Shown piece by piece: positions 23,973 through 32,090 of a stretch of 56,527 nt of DNA; within the stretch, counting starts at the first letter, position 1; each line of letters opens with the position of its first letter. The notes below the pieces were generated by a model, which saw nothing but the letters and a program-made list of their open reading frames with translations, did not search any database and was not told where the DNA came from. This DNA is from Acidimicrobiaceae bacterium. GTDB taxonomy: Bacteria; Actinomycetota; Acidimicrobiia; Acidimicrobiales; Bog-793. The DNA is taken from NCBI GenBank assembly GCA_003159795.1, contig PLPK01000035.1, forward strand, positions 1 through 56,527, written 5' to 3'. Both the position numbers and the translations under genes were made by a program.

Positions 23973-26452
23973 CCCGCGGCGGAACCCCGGGGCCGGCCGG
24001 GACCGTCGTCGTCGACCTCCAGGCGCTACAGAGCCCGACCTCCCGCACCCACGGAATCGGCCGCTACGCCGAGAACTGGGCGCTTGCGCTCGAGCGGCTG
24101 CGGCCGGATCTCGTCGGGACCTATCTCCTCAACCCTGACCTGCCGCCCCCGGGGGCGATCGAAGAACTCGCCTCGACCGGCAAGGTCGCGTACCGGGGGG
24201 CGCCGCACGCCATCGGACCCGACACCCGGATCTTCCACTCCCTGTCGCCGTTCGACCTCGCCGTCGACACGCGGGCGATCTGGCCCGAAGACGTCGAGAC
24301 GCGCGCGCTCGAGTTCTCCGCCACCGTCTACGACCTCATCCCCGCACGCGACCCCGCCTCCGAGCTGATCGACGTCGCCGAGCGCCGCCGGTACCGGACC
24401 CGTATCGAGCTCGTACGCGCGGCCGCCGGCCTGCAGGTACTTTCGCGGGCGGTCGGCGACGAACTCGTCACGAGGCTCGGCGTCGAGCGCCCGCGCGTGA
24501 CGATCGTCGGCGCGGCACCCGACGACCGCTTCCGCCCGGCCGAATCGCGGACGGCCGCGACGAAGGCCGCGATCGCACGCCTGGGCGCAGCCGGCCTCCA
24601 CGGCCGGTACGTCCTGTACCCGAGCGGCAGCCACCCGCGCAAGAACAACGAGCGGCTCGTGGCGGCGTGGACGCGCCTCGGCGAGGCCGGCCGAGATCTG
24701 CAGCTCGTCTTCACGGGGGACCTGCCGGGTCCGACCGCGAACCACCTGCGCCACCTCGCGACGCCGCTCGGCCGCGGTGATCCCGTCGTCGTCCCCGGCA
24801 TCGTCGACGACGACACGCTCGTCACGCTCTACCAGGGAGCGGAGCTCGTCTGCTACCCCTCCCTCGCCGAGGGTTTCGGGCTCCCCCTCGCCGAAGCCGC
24901 CGCCTGCAGCGTGCCCGCCGTCTGTTCGGACCGTCCCCCGCTCGACGACCTCGTCGCGCCCGAAAACCGCTTCGACCCCGAGGACGTCGGCGACATCGCC
25001 CGGGTGATCACGACGGCGCTGGCACGGCGCGGTCAGACGGCGACCCCATCGGACCGGCGCTCCGCCGGCTGGCCGGAGGTCGCGGCACGCAGCGCGCAGG
25101 CCTTCGAGGACCTCCTCGCCGCGCGGTCCTCATGGCTGACACCCCGGTCAGCCCGGGGGCGGCCCCGACTCCCGCGGATCGCGATCGTCACACCGCTGCC
25201 GCCGGCCCCTTCGGGCGTCGCCGGCTACAGCTACCGCCTGATCGAGGAGATCCTCGCGACCCGAGAGGTCACGGTCGACGTCTTCGCCGACGGCCCGACT
25301 CGCGGCGTCGAGGCCCCGGCGGGCGCGGCCGTGCACGCCGCACCGGCGCTCCTCTCGGTTGAGCGGCTCACCGGCCGCTACGACCGCGTCGTCTACACGT
25401 TCGGCAACAGCCACCACCACCTCGGCGCCCTCGCGCTCCTGAGATCACGCCCGGGTGCCGTCGTCAGCCACGACGTGCGCCTGACCAACCTCTACCGGCA
25501 CGAGACCGGCGACCCCGGGCTCCTACCGCACGGACTGGCCGCGCGGATCCGCGCGATGTACGGCGACTCCCTCCCGGCGCGCCTCGGGAGGAACAACGAA
25601 GTCGCCGCCGGGGACCTGGCCCACTACGGGTTGCTGATGGCGCGCGAGGTGATCGGCCTGTCGGAGGTGTTCTTCGTCTCATCACGGGCCGCGGCGGCGC
25701 TCGCCCGCCTCGACGCCGGCCCCACCCTGGCGGGGCGCATCGGTATCCTCCCGTTCGCGATCGAATCGCCCCGGAACCGCCGTTCGGCCTTCACCGAGGA
25801 CGCCGGGGTCCCGCAGGACTGCGCCGTCGCGGCCGCGTGGTGGGGACGGCCACCCGCGGAGGACGGGACCCGCAAAGTCGTCGCCCACTTCGGGATCGTC
25901 GATCCTGTGAAGGCTCCCGAGCTGCTGATCGACGCGTTCGCAGCGCTACCGGCGCGCGGCATCGGTGAGGGGGACACCGCCCCGGTGCTCGCCCTGGTCG
26001 GGCCCATCTCGGTCGAACTCGCCCGCGCCCTCGCGGCGCGCGCGACGGCGCTCGGGATCGGCGGACGGCTCGCGATCACCGGCCCCCTGCCGCCCGAGTC
26101 CTACCGGGCCTGGCTCGCGGCGACGACGGTCGCCGTCCAGCTCCGCCGTTCGTTCAACGGCGAGGCCTCGGCGGCCGTCGGCGAGTGCCTGGCGTCCGGT
26201 GTGCCGACGGTCGCGACGGATCTCGGCTGGCTCCGCGAATTGCCCCGGGAGGCCGTCGAGCTGGTCCCGGCCGCGACCACCAGCGAGGAGCTCGCGACGG
26301 TGCTCGCTGGGCTCCTGACCGACCCACGCCGCAGGGGGCGTCTCGCCGAGGGCGGATTCGCGTTCGCGGCGCGCCACAGCTTCGCGGCGACAGCCGCGGC
26401 ACTGCTCCCGGCGATCCTCGCCGACCGCGGCGACCAGGGACTTGTCGGCTAG
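23969..26452 (+). CDS. bifunctional glycosyltransferase: two GT4 (GT-B) modules in one chain
   Basis: 827 residues. Module 1 (about 10-385) has VVVDLQALQSPTSRTHGIGRYA, a basic loop SGSHPRKNNERLVAAW and the donor-site motif AEGFGLPLAEAAACSVPAV. Module 2 (about 395-825) begins with RIAIVTPLPPAPSGVAGYSY and carries KAPELLIDAF and the second donor-site motif FNGEASAAVGECLASGVPTVATD. Each module has its own Rossmann pair, so the protein probably adds two sugars in succession. It overlaps the coiled-coil gene by four bases and converges on the next glycosyltransferase-like gene with a 9-base gap. A polysaccharide substrate is inferred from the adjacent ABC exporter. Confidence 0.87.
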   Translation: MTRGGTPGPAGTVVVDLQALQSPTSRTHGIGRYAENWALALERLRPDLVGTYLLNPDLPPPGAIEELASTGKVAYRGAPHAIGPDTRIFHSLSPFDLAVDTRAIWPEDVETRALEFSATVYDLIPARDPASELIDVAERRRYRTRIELVRAAAGLQVLSRAVGDELVTRLGVERPRVTIVGAAPDDRFRPAESRTAATKAAIARLGAAGLHGRYVLYPSGSHPRKNNERLVAAWTRLGEAGRDLQLVFTGDLPGPTANHLRHLATPLGRGDPVVVPGIVDDDTLVTLYQGAELVCYPSLAEGFGLPLAEAAACSVPAVCSDRPPLDDLVAPENRFDPEDVGDIARVITTALARRGQTATPSDRRSAGWPEVAARSAQAFEDLLAARSSWLTPRSARGRPRLPRIAIVTPLPPAPSGVAGYSYRLIEEILATREVTVDVFADGPTRGVEAPAGAAVHAAPALLSVERLTGRYDRVVYTFGNSHHHLGALALLRSRPGAVVSHDVRLTNLYRHETGDPGLLPHGLAARIRAMYGDSLPARLGRNNEVAAGDLAHYGLLMAREVIGLSEVFFVSSRAAAALARLDAGPTLAGRIGILPFAIESPRNRRSAFTEDAGVPQDCAVAAAWWGRPPAEDGTRKVVAHFGIVDPVKAPELLIDAFAALPARGIGEGDTAPVLALVGPISVELARALAARATALGIGGRLAITGPLPPESYRAWLAATTVAVQLRRSFNGEASAAVGECLASGVPTVATDLGWLRELPREAVELVPAATTSEELATVLAGLLTDPRRRGRLAEGGFAFAARHSFAATAAALLPAILADRGDQGLVG

Positions 26453-26461
26453 ACGGCGCGG

Positions 26462-27223
26462 TTAGGACGTCTTCGTTGCCGAGATCCTCGCCGCGAGTCT
26501 GCGCCCGAGGATGAGCACGGCCCGCGTGAACGCCACAGCGTCCACCGCCTGACCCCTCTCGCCGGTGAAGGGAGACGCCGGAGGAGTCCCGATCGCGCCT
26601 CCGAGCGCGACCCGCGCGGCCCGCGCCGCCCGCGCGTGCGCCGCCCGGGCGCGGACGAGCTCGAGCACCTCGGTCCGTGGGTCCGCGGCGTCCTTCACGG
26701 CCCAGCCCCTCGGCACGGCGACCGGCGACGCGACACGCGCCGGCGCGACGGTGACACGCTCCTCGGGCAGGCCCCACGTCGAGACGACCTCGTTCTGGTC
26801 CTCCTCGTTGCCAACGACGACGTGGGTCGCGACCGACCAGATCTCGCCCATCCCCCGGCTGCCGATACCGCCGGGGATCGGTGAAGCGCCGTCGAAGCGG
26901 ACGGTCGACTCCCGGAACATCCGCAGTGCCGCCGCGACAAGCGTGAGCGTCGCCGCCCGCCAAAGCCGACCGGCGCGGTCCCCGACCGGCAGGCCTGCCT
27001 CGAAATGGAGGACGATCGCCTCGAAACGCCGGGAGAGCCACGCCAGCCGCAGGGCGAAGACAGGACCTTGCAGCCGGGCGCTACGGTGCGCTGCGCTCCG
27101 GTTGTCCGGCGACAGCAGCTCGACATCGTGTCCCTCGGCGAGGAGGGCGATCGCGAGCTCGGCAAGGGCGAGGCCGGAGTCACCGCCGGGGGGCGGGACC
27201 GCCCCGACGATGAGGACCCTCAC
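26462..27223 (-). CDS. glycosyltransferase-like protein, mainly N-terminal GT-B half
   Basis: 253 residues from GTG 27223. The start VRVLIVGAVPPPGGDSGLALAELAIAL is a typical GT-B acceptor-domain opening, and a Rossmann-like half follows up to about residue 165. The remaining part is a helical Ala/Arg-rich segment (ELVRARAAHARAARAARVAL) and contains none of the usual EGFGLxxxEA donor motif. It may be a truncated or accessory glycosyltransferase, or act with the gene upstream, whose stop overlaps its start (GTGA). Its activity cannot be predicted. Confidence 0.65.
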   Translation of the reverse strand: MRVLIVGAVPPPGGDSGLALAELAIALLAEGHDVELLSPDNRSAAHRSARLQGPVFALRLAWLSRRFEAIVLHFEAGLPVGDRAGRLWRAATLTLVAAALRMFRESTVRFDGASPIPGGIGSRGMGEIWSVATHVVVGNEEDQNEVVSTWGLPEERVTVAPARVASPVAVPRGWAVKDAADPRTEVLELVRARAAHARAARAARVALGGAIGTPPASPFTGERGQAVDAVAFTRAVLILGRRLAARISATKTS

Positions 27224-28434
27224 CGCGGTCTCCGTGCCGTCAGCGCACCGAGCGACCCCTCCATCGCGTCGAGCACGATCTCCCAGGTGTAGTTGGCGAG
27301 CACGTAGCTGCGGCCGCGTTCGGCGAGCACGGCCGCGGCCTTCGGCCCCTCGGCGAGGAAGCGGAGGCACTGCGCGAATTCGAGCTCGTCCGCGTAGGTG
27401 AGCCCGCCCCCGGACCGCTCGCAGTGCCAGGTGACCACCTCACCCGCCGCCGAGGCGATCACCGGGGTGCCGGCGAGCCATGCCTCCATGAGCGTGCGCG
27501 AGAAGCTCTCGTTAGCGCTCGGCTGGACGAGCGCCGCTGCCGCGGCGAAGGCGTTCGGCATCTCGGCGGCCCCGAGGTAGCCGAGGTCGATGACACGTCC
27601 CGCGAGGTCCTCGGGAATGTCCGGCGCGCCGACGCCGATCGTCACCAGGTCGAAGGGCGTGTCGTTGCCGGCAATCGCGGAGGCGTAGGCGGACAGCAGC
27701 TCGCGCCAGCCCTTGCCCCCCTCGCGTCGCCCGGCGAAGAGGACGAACGGCCGGTTCAGGCCGTGGGCCTGCCGGAACCCCGCCGGGTCATACGAGTCGG
27801 GGACCTCGACGGCGGCTCCGACGACGCCGTGACGAGGCGCCAGGTCGGGCGCGAGGCGGTGGCCGAGCAGGTGCTCGGGCTCCGAAAGGAACCACACGCC
27901 GGCCACCGAGGCGAGCATGGATCGGACAATCGAGAGCCGTGAGTACGGCTCGTCGTGCAGGCACGGCATCACGACCGACCGCTCGGGCGCGACCTGCGCG
28001 CCGAAGATCGTCGTCCAGAAGAGGTACGGCGACAGCACGATGGCGTCATAGCGTCGCGCCTCGGCGAGCAGGTACAAGTACAACTCGGGCACCCGGAAGC
28101 GGCTGTTCACCCAGGCGATCTCCGTCGCGGGGCTCAGCCGCTCACCGCGCTGGACCCGCTGCTCGAGGCTGGCCGCGGTGAGCCGGCACCCAGAGGTGGT
28201 CGTTGGGAAGCGCCGGATAACGACACCCCGGTCCTCGCTGGTCCCGTCGTCGAACTCGTTCGCCCAGCTGAAGTGCGACCGCGCGCACGTGGTCAGGACC
28301 TCGACCGCGTAGCCGCGGCCGGCGAGGCCACGTGCCGCCTCGCCCATCACGGCTTCGGAGCCTCCGACGACGCCGGGGCCGTAGCGGGGGGTGACGAAGG
28401 CGATCCGCGCATGCGAACTCGTCTTTCGCGCCAT
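27220..28434 (-). CDS. glycosyltransferase family 4
   Basis: 404 residues from ATG 28434, with GGGAGAAGG about 9 bases upstream. The N-terminal half opens with IAFVTPRYGPGVVGGSEAVMGEAARGLA, the acceptor-side Gly loop of GT4 enzymes. The C-terminal half has FVLFAGRREGGKGWRELLSAY, a DLGYLG segment, and ALVQPSANESFSRTLMEAWLAGTPVIAS, in which the ES-x6-EA pattern replaces the more common EGFGLxxxEA. It is followed with a four-base overlap by the GT-B-like gene and is divergent from the beta-propeller gene 254 bases away. Substrate unknown. Confidence 0.88.
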   Translation of the reverse strand: MARKTSSHARIAFVTPRYGPGVVGGSEAVMGEAARGLAGRGYAVEVLTTCARSHFSWANEFDDGTSEDRGVVIRRFPTTTSGCRLTAASLEQRVQRGERLSPATEIAWVNSRFRVPELYLYLLAEARRYDAIVLSPYLFWTTIFGAQVAPERSVVMPCLHDEPYSRLSIVRSMLASVAGVWFLSEPEHLLGHRLAPDLAPRHGVVGAAVEVPDSYDPAGFRQAHGLNRPFVLFAGRREGGKGWRELLSAYASAIAGNDTPFDLVTIGVGAPDIPEDLAGRVIDLGYLGAAEMPNAFAAAAALVQPSANESFSRTLMEAWLAGTPVIASAAGEVVTWHCERSGGGLTYADELEFAQCLRFLAEGPKAAAVLAERGRSYVLANYTWEIVLDAMEGSLGALTARRPR

Positions 28435-28597
28435 GCCGGCCGCCTTCTCTCCCGTCCCCGCCCGGTGGGACGCTCCCGAGCAGGGAAAGCGTAGGCGACC
28501 ACGGGTCCTCGACGGACACAACAGATGCAACTAGGGTCCGCGAAGTGCTCCGATTCGTCCTCACGATCATCACGAACAGTGGTCGCTGAACAGCACA

Positions 28598-28634
28598 ACT
28601 GGACCAGTCTCGACTGGGTCGTATAGGCCAGTCG
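28598..28634. promoter_or_regulatory. repeated ACTGG/CCAGT half-sites, candidate operator
   Basis: ACTGGACCAGT (28598-28608) is a perfect palindrome around one base. It is followed by CGACTGG (28611-28617) and its complement CCAGTCG (28628-28634) 10 bases later. Four copies of the same half-site in 37 bases between divergent genes suggest a dimeric regulator site or a stem-loop. No matching regulator gene was identified. Confidence 0.4.
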
Positions 28635-28688
28635 CAATGACCCCGTACGTGTCTGTGCTGGTAGCAACCCTGGGGGGACGATGCTTGC

Positions 28689-30317
28689 GTGACTAGGTCA
28701 GCTCCACCCAACAAGCGCGGAGAGTGGCCACACGTAGGTCCGCGGGCTGCCCGTCGCACCCACGCGCTCTGCCTTCGTCGGATCAAGACCACGAAAGTTC
28801 TTGTCGCGTCCTTGCTCGCGGCGTTCGCCACCGCCGCCGGCGCGACGGCGACCGTCGCGCCACTTGCCGGCGCGGCCGCACCACGCGACGCCGCCTGCAG
28901 TGTCCGGCAGGGTCACGGCATCACCTGGCCGAGCGCCTCCTGGACGACGTGCGTCACGGGTTCGATCGCCGAGAGCTCCCCGACCGTCGCGGACTGGAAC
29001 GACACGACGATCGTCGCCGTCGGCGACGAGAACGGGATGCTGCACGTCATCAACGCCGCGACCGGCCGCGAACTCCCCGGCTGGCCGCAACGACTGGCCG
29101 CACCCGCCGGCGCTCGGGTCGCGATCGAGTCGAGCCCCACGATCGCGTTCCTCGACGGCCCGAGGAAACCACCCTCGATCATCGTCGGGGCGGGTTCGAC
29201 CTGGGTGCACAACACCGCCCGGGAGGTCGAGGCCTTCCGGCTGAGCGGGGCCATCCGCTTCGTCTTCCACGTCGGCTGGGCCCCGGGCACCGCGGTCGGA
29301 GTCATCTCGACTCCCGCCGTCGGCAACCTCACCGGTGGCTCGCAACAGGACATCGTCTTTGGCTCCTGGGACCACTACCTCTACGCGCTCACGCCGGCAG
29401 GCAGGCTCCTCCCCGGCTTCCCGATCAACAACGCCGACACGATCTGGTCCTCGCCGGCGCTCTACCGGGTCCCCGGGACAGTCGGTGACAGCATCTACAT
29501 CGGTTCCGACGCCTCGGGCTGGCACAACTGCCGCGGCGGGCTGATCAGCGACTACCGCTACGTCCGAGGCACTCTGACACTCGTCTGGCAGCACTGTGAG
29601 AGCCAGACGATCTGGTCGAGCCCGGCGGTCGGCGTGATCAACTCCTCGGGCCGCGCCGCCGTCGTCGTCGGCACGGGCTGGTTCTGGCAGCCGTTCCCCT
29701 CGGCGACGTACAGGCTCTTCGCCTACTACGCCGACAACGGGGCGCGCGTGCCAGGTTGGCCGGTTGTGACGTCGGGACCCTCGTTCGGCTCCCCGGCGAT
29801 CGGGACGATCAACGAAACCGGCGTGCCGGCCGTCGTCGACACGTCGTGGGCGTGCGACGGCCTCACCGTGACGAGCTGTCTCACGACCAACGCCTCGCGG
29901 GTGACGGCGTGGAACGGGAATGGGAACCGGCTCTGGTCCGACGAGCTGAGTCAGCCGACGGACTTCTCGTCGCCGGTCCTCGCCCCATTGCACACCGGGA
30001 CCTGGAACGACGTCCTCGTCGGCTCCGGCGCCGGTCTCTACGCGATCAACGGGCGGACCGGCACCTTCATGTTCGGGTCGTCGCCCACGGGTTGGACGAT
30101 CGACCCATCCTGCCGCATGTTCAACGCCGCCGCGGTCGCTGACGTGCTAGGCGAGGGTCCCGGCGCCGGCTGGAGCGTCATCGAGGCCTGCGGCGGTCCC
30201 GCCCAGTTCAGCTACCCGGGCAAGATCGTGTCCTATCCACTGCCCGTCGCCCCGAGCATCCAGCCGGCGTGGCCGATGTTCCATCAGGACCCGGCACACG
30301 ACGGCACGGCGTCGTAG
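28689..30317 (+). CDS. exported beta-propeller repeat protein (FG-GAP/PQQ-like)
   Basis: 542 residues from GTG 28689; GGGGGGA lies about 10 bases upstream. A long basic leader is followed by the signal core TKVLVASLLAAFATAAGATATVAPLAGAAA. The mature part has repeated blades with the pattern IxSSPAxG or xSPTxx and YALxxxGRLLPGFP: SIAESSPTVADW, ISTPAVGNLTGG, TIWSSPALYRV, TIWSSPAVGVI, FGSPAIGTI, FSSPVLAPL. This gives about seven blades. It looks like an extracellular binding or scaffolding protein. Cysteines occur in likely pairs (CDGLTVTSC). The ligand is unknown. Confidence 0.8.
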   Translation: MTRSAPPNKRGEWPHVGPRAARRTHALCLRRIKTTKVLVASLLAAFATAAGATATVAPLAGAAAPRDAACSVRQGHGITWPSASWTTCVTGSIAESSPTVADWNDTTIVAVGDENGMLHVINAATGRELPGWPQRLAAPAGARVAIESSPTIAFLDGPRKPPSIIVGAGSTWVHNTAREVEAFRLSGAIRFVFHVGWAPGTAVGVISTPAVGNLTGGSQQDIVFGSWDHYLYALTPAGRLLPGFPINNADTIWSSPALYRVPGTVGDSIYIGSDASGWHNCRGGLISDYRYVRGTLTLVWQHCESQTIWSSPAVGVINSSGRAAVVVGTGWFWQPFPSATYRLFAYYADNGARVPGWPVVTSGPSFGSPAIGTINETGVPAVVDTSWACDGLTVTSCLTTNASRVTAWNGNGNRLWSDELSQPTDFSSPVLAPLHTGTWNDVLVGSGAGLYAINGRTGTFMFGSSPTGWTIDPSCRMFNAAAVADVLGEGPGAGWSVIEACGGPAQFSYPGKIVSYPLPVAPSIQPAWPMFHQDPAHDGTAS

Positions 30318-30383
30318 GACACGGGTTCACCGGTTTCTCCCGCGTCGGTCCCCACAGCGCCGCCGAGCGCGCGATCCGGCGCG

Positions 30384-30398
30384 GCCGGGAAACCCGGC
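30384..30398. terminator. perfect 6-bp-stem hairpin between convergent genes
   Basis: GCCGGG AAA CCCGGC lies in the 89-base gap between the stop of the beta-propeller gene and the stop of clpP. It is placed where a shared terminator would be. No T-run follows on either strand, so factor-independent termination is not assured. Confidence 0.4.
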
Positions 30399-30406
30399 AC
30401 CGGGCT

Positions 30407-31030
30407 TCAGTCGTGCTTGGCCGAGTGGGCACCCGAGCGGTCGATCACCTTGTCGATGAAACCGTATTCGCGAGCTTCTTCCGCGGTGAACCACCGGTCG
30501 CGGTCCGAGTCAGCCTCGATCCGCTCGACGGTCTGGCCGGTGTGAAAGGAGATCCTCTCGGCCATCATCTTTTTCAGGTAGACGATCTGCTCGGCCTGGA
30601 TCGCGATGTCGGCCGCCTGACCCTGCATCTGGCCTGAAGGCTGGTGCATGAGGATGCGGGCGTGGGGCAGCGCGTACCGCTTGCCGGGGGTGCCGGCGCA
30701 GAGGAGGAACTGCCCCATGGAGGCCGCGAGCCCGAGGCAGATCGTCGAGACGTCGCAGCGGACGTACTGCATCGTGTCGTAGATCGCGAGTCCGTCGGTC
30801 ACCGACCCGCCCGGCGAGTTGATGTACACCGAGATGTCCCGGTCGGGTTCCTCGGCCTCGAGCAGCAGCAGCTGGGCGCAGATCAAGTTCGCCGAGTTCT
30901 GGTCGACCTGGGTCCCGAGGAAGACGATCCGTTCACGCAGCAGACGCTGGTAGACGTCGGCGGACGGGTCCGCGGTCAGGTTGAGCGACGCCTTGAGGAC
31001 GCCGGACGGCACGGGAAGCTCTTCAGTCAT
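30407..31030 (-). CDS. clpP: ATP-dependent Clp protease proteolytic subunit
   Basis: 207 residues. ClpP forms the 14-subunit chamber that degrades proteins fed by ClpX or ClpC. The catalytic triad region is intact: Ser104 in GLAASMGQ, His129 in RILMHQPSG, and Asp in the [15 protein letters not shown] segment near 173-178. INSPGGSV (70-77) is the oxyanion loop. Actinobacteria usually carry two clpP genes; only one is here and no clpX is adjacent. The start sits 94 bases from the divergent tRNA-Leu. Confidence 0.97.
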   Translation of the reverse strand: MTEELPVPSGVLKASLNLTADPSADVYQRLLRERIVFLGTQVDQNSANLICAQLLLLEAEEPDRDISVYINSPGGSVTDGLAIYDTMQYVRCDVSTICLGLAASMGQFLLCAGTPGKRYALPHARILMHQPSGQMQGQAADIAIQAEQIVYLKKMMAERISFHTGQTVERIEADSDRDRWFTAEEAREYGFIDKVIDRSGAHSAKHD

Positions 31031-31123
31031 GCATTGAGGCTAACCCGGGCACGCCCGGGCCGCGATCCGGGCATCGGTAAGCTCTGGTCGCTTAGAAGCA
31101 CCTTGGGATGCTCGTCGCCCTTA

Positions 31124-31205
31124 GCGGGTGTGGCGAAATTGGCATACGCGCCGGGTTTAGGTCCCGGTCCCTTCGGGGTTGGAGGTTCGAGTCCTCTCGC
31201 CCGCA
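31124..31205 (+). tRNA. tRNA-Leu (anticodon UAG)
   Basis: Full class II cloverleaf of 82 bases. Acceptor GCGGGTG pairs with CGCCCGC (one G-U), the D-arm is GGCGAAATTGGC, and the anticodon stem GCCGGG/CCCGG encloses loop TTTAGGT with anticodon TAG. A long variable arm (TCCCTTCGGGGT) and T-arm GGAGGTTCGAGTCCTC follow. The discriminator is A and CCA is not encoded. Its 3' half is duplicated at 32239, showing that it served as an integration target. Confidence 0.96.
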
Positions 31206-31213
31206 CGAGCGCC
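31156..31213. repeat. attachment-site copy 1 (3' half of tRNA-Leu)
   Basis: This 58-base stretch, from the anticodon loop through the tRNA 3' end and 8 bases beyond, is identical to 32239-32296. After one mismatch the identity continues four more bases. A direct repeat starting in the anticodon loop is what tyrosine-integrase insertion into a tRNA leaves behind. Confidence 0.93.
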
Positions 31214-31266
31214 CGACGAGCAGGTACGCGAAGCGGTAGGTGGACGTCCGAATCTTGTCGCATCCG

Positions 31267-31287
31267 TTGCTAACGGATTGCTAACGG
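31267..31287. repeat. paired TTGCTAACGG repeats inside the left end (candidate integrase arm sites)
   Basis: TTGCTAACGG occurs at 31267-31276 and 31278-31287, one helical turn apart. The same pair, spaced 12 bases, recurs at 32091-32112 near the other end. Arm-type sites of tyrosine integrases have this arrangement. The distance to the left att copy is about 50 bases. Confidence 0.55.
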
Positions 31288-31298
31288 CGAGGTGTGAC

Positions 31299-31400
31299 AT
31301 GTCAGGCCATTTCCGCAAGCGCGGTTCGCGCTGGTGCTTCTGGATCGAGCTCGAACCGGGACCCAATGGCGAACGTCGCCAGCGCTCGATACCCGTATAG
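31299..31400 (+). pseudogene. integrase N-terminal arm-binding domain stub
   Basis: 33 codons from ATG 31299 (GAGGTG lies 5-6 bases upstream), ending in a TAG. It reads MSGHFRKRGSRWCFWIELEP and then GPNGERRQRSIPV, the three-strand arm-binding start of phage-type tyrosine integrases (compare GHxRKRGxxWxxxxxLxxDPxTGKRRQ). The catalytic core with the R-H-R-Y residues is absent from the following DNA. It is therefore a remnant of the integrase that probably inserted the element at the adjacent tRNA. Confidence 0.7.
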
Positions 31401-31492
31401 AAAGTTCTCACAGGGCAGCTCAGCAGCTATTTCCGTAGCCGTTCCCCCAGGGGGCCCGCCGAGATCCTGCGGCTCCGCACCGCGGGCGACCC

Positions 31493-31777
31493 TCAGGCGC
31501 TTCGCAGGTACTTCCGCACGGCTCGGCGGACGACTTCGCCGGCCGACACGCCGTCGACCTTGGCCCTCTTGTTGATGGCCATTCGCAGCTCGGGCTCGAA
31601 TCTCACGGGCAGACCTTCCGCTGGCGCGGATCCGATGGGAGGCCTGCCTCGGCCGCGTGGCGCAAGCCCCGACAGCTCGAAGCCCTTTTCGGCTTCGCCG
31701 GCCATCCGCTCGAGGACCTCGTCGGTCAACTTGATCCCACTTCTCGTCCTGCCATAGGAGCGCTTCTTCTCTGCCAT
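31493..31777 (-). CDS. ribbon-helix-helix (CopG-like) antitoxin
   Basis: 94 residues from ATG 31777. The C-terminal 40 residues (LPVRFEPELRMAINKRAKVD then GVSAGEVVRRAVRKYL) form a beta strand and two helices of the RHH DNA-binding fold. The N-terminal part YGRTRSGIKLTDEVLERMAGEAEKGFEL is shared by a known group of CopG-type antitoxins. A GGAGG ribosome site lies within the last codons of the toxin gene, whose stop is one base from the ATG, so translation is coupled. It should neutralise the toxin and repress the operon. Confidence 0.8.
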   Translation of the reverse strand: MAEKKRSYGRTRSGIKLTDEVLERMAGEAEKGFELSGLAPRGRGRPPIGSAPAEGLPVRFEPELRMAINKRAKVDGVSAGEVVRRAVRKYLRSA

Positions 31778-31778
31778 G

Positions 31779-32045
31779 TCAGCCTCCAGTTCCCCCGAGC
31801 AAGGCTTGATAGCTGGGCCGCATCTTCATCGCGTGAATGACGAGTTCTGATCCGTCCTCGCGGACCGCTGTGACGATCTCGAGAAGTCGGGCGGACCGGT
31901 CGGGACCGAGGTACAAGACCTTGTCGGGATCCTCTGCCGGGACCGCTGCGTACAAGGCGTTCTCGATGGCATGGAGGACGTCAGCATCTTCGAAACCGTC
32001 ATGACCTTGGTGCCTACGGGCGGAATGTGCGATCTCAACACTCAT
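31779..32045 (-). CDS. small toxin of a toxin-antitoxin pair
   Basis: 88 residues from ATG 32045. It reads FEDADVLHAIENALYAAVPA and then DPDKVLYLGPDRSARLLEIVTAV, ending HAMKMRPSYQALL. This pattern (helix with HAIxNA, strands with LxLGPDRxxxLLEIV, terminal HAMKMRP) is shared by small RelE/BrnT-fold-like proteins that sit beside CopG-type antitoxins. Ribonuclease activity is presumed from the fold class only. The toxin gene comes first, as in BrnTA operons. The promoter region upstream (32046-32065) is AT-rich compared with its surroundings. Confidence 0.75.
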   Translation of the reverse strand: MSVEIAHSARRHQGHDGFEDADVLHAIENALYAAVPAEDPDKVLYLGPDRSARLLEIVTAVREDGSELVIHAMKMRPSYQALLGGTGG

Positions 32046-32090
32046 AATATCGTATCACGAAATGATGTCTCCCCACCCTTCGAGGTCGCG

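Noticed and set aside
28681..28692. three-codon leader frame ATGCTTGCGTGA overlapping the beta-propeller start
   Set aside because: The purine-rich ribosome site is only about 2 bases from this ATG but about 10 from the GTG at 28689, so it serves the main gene.
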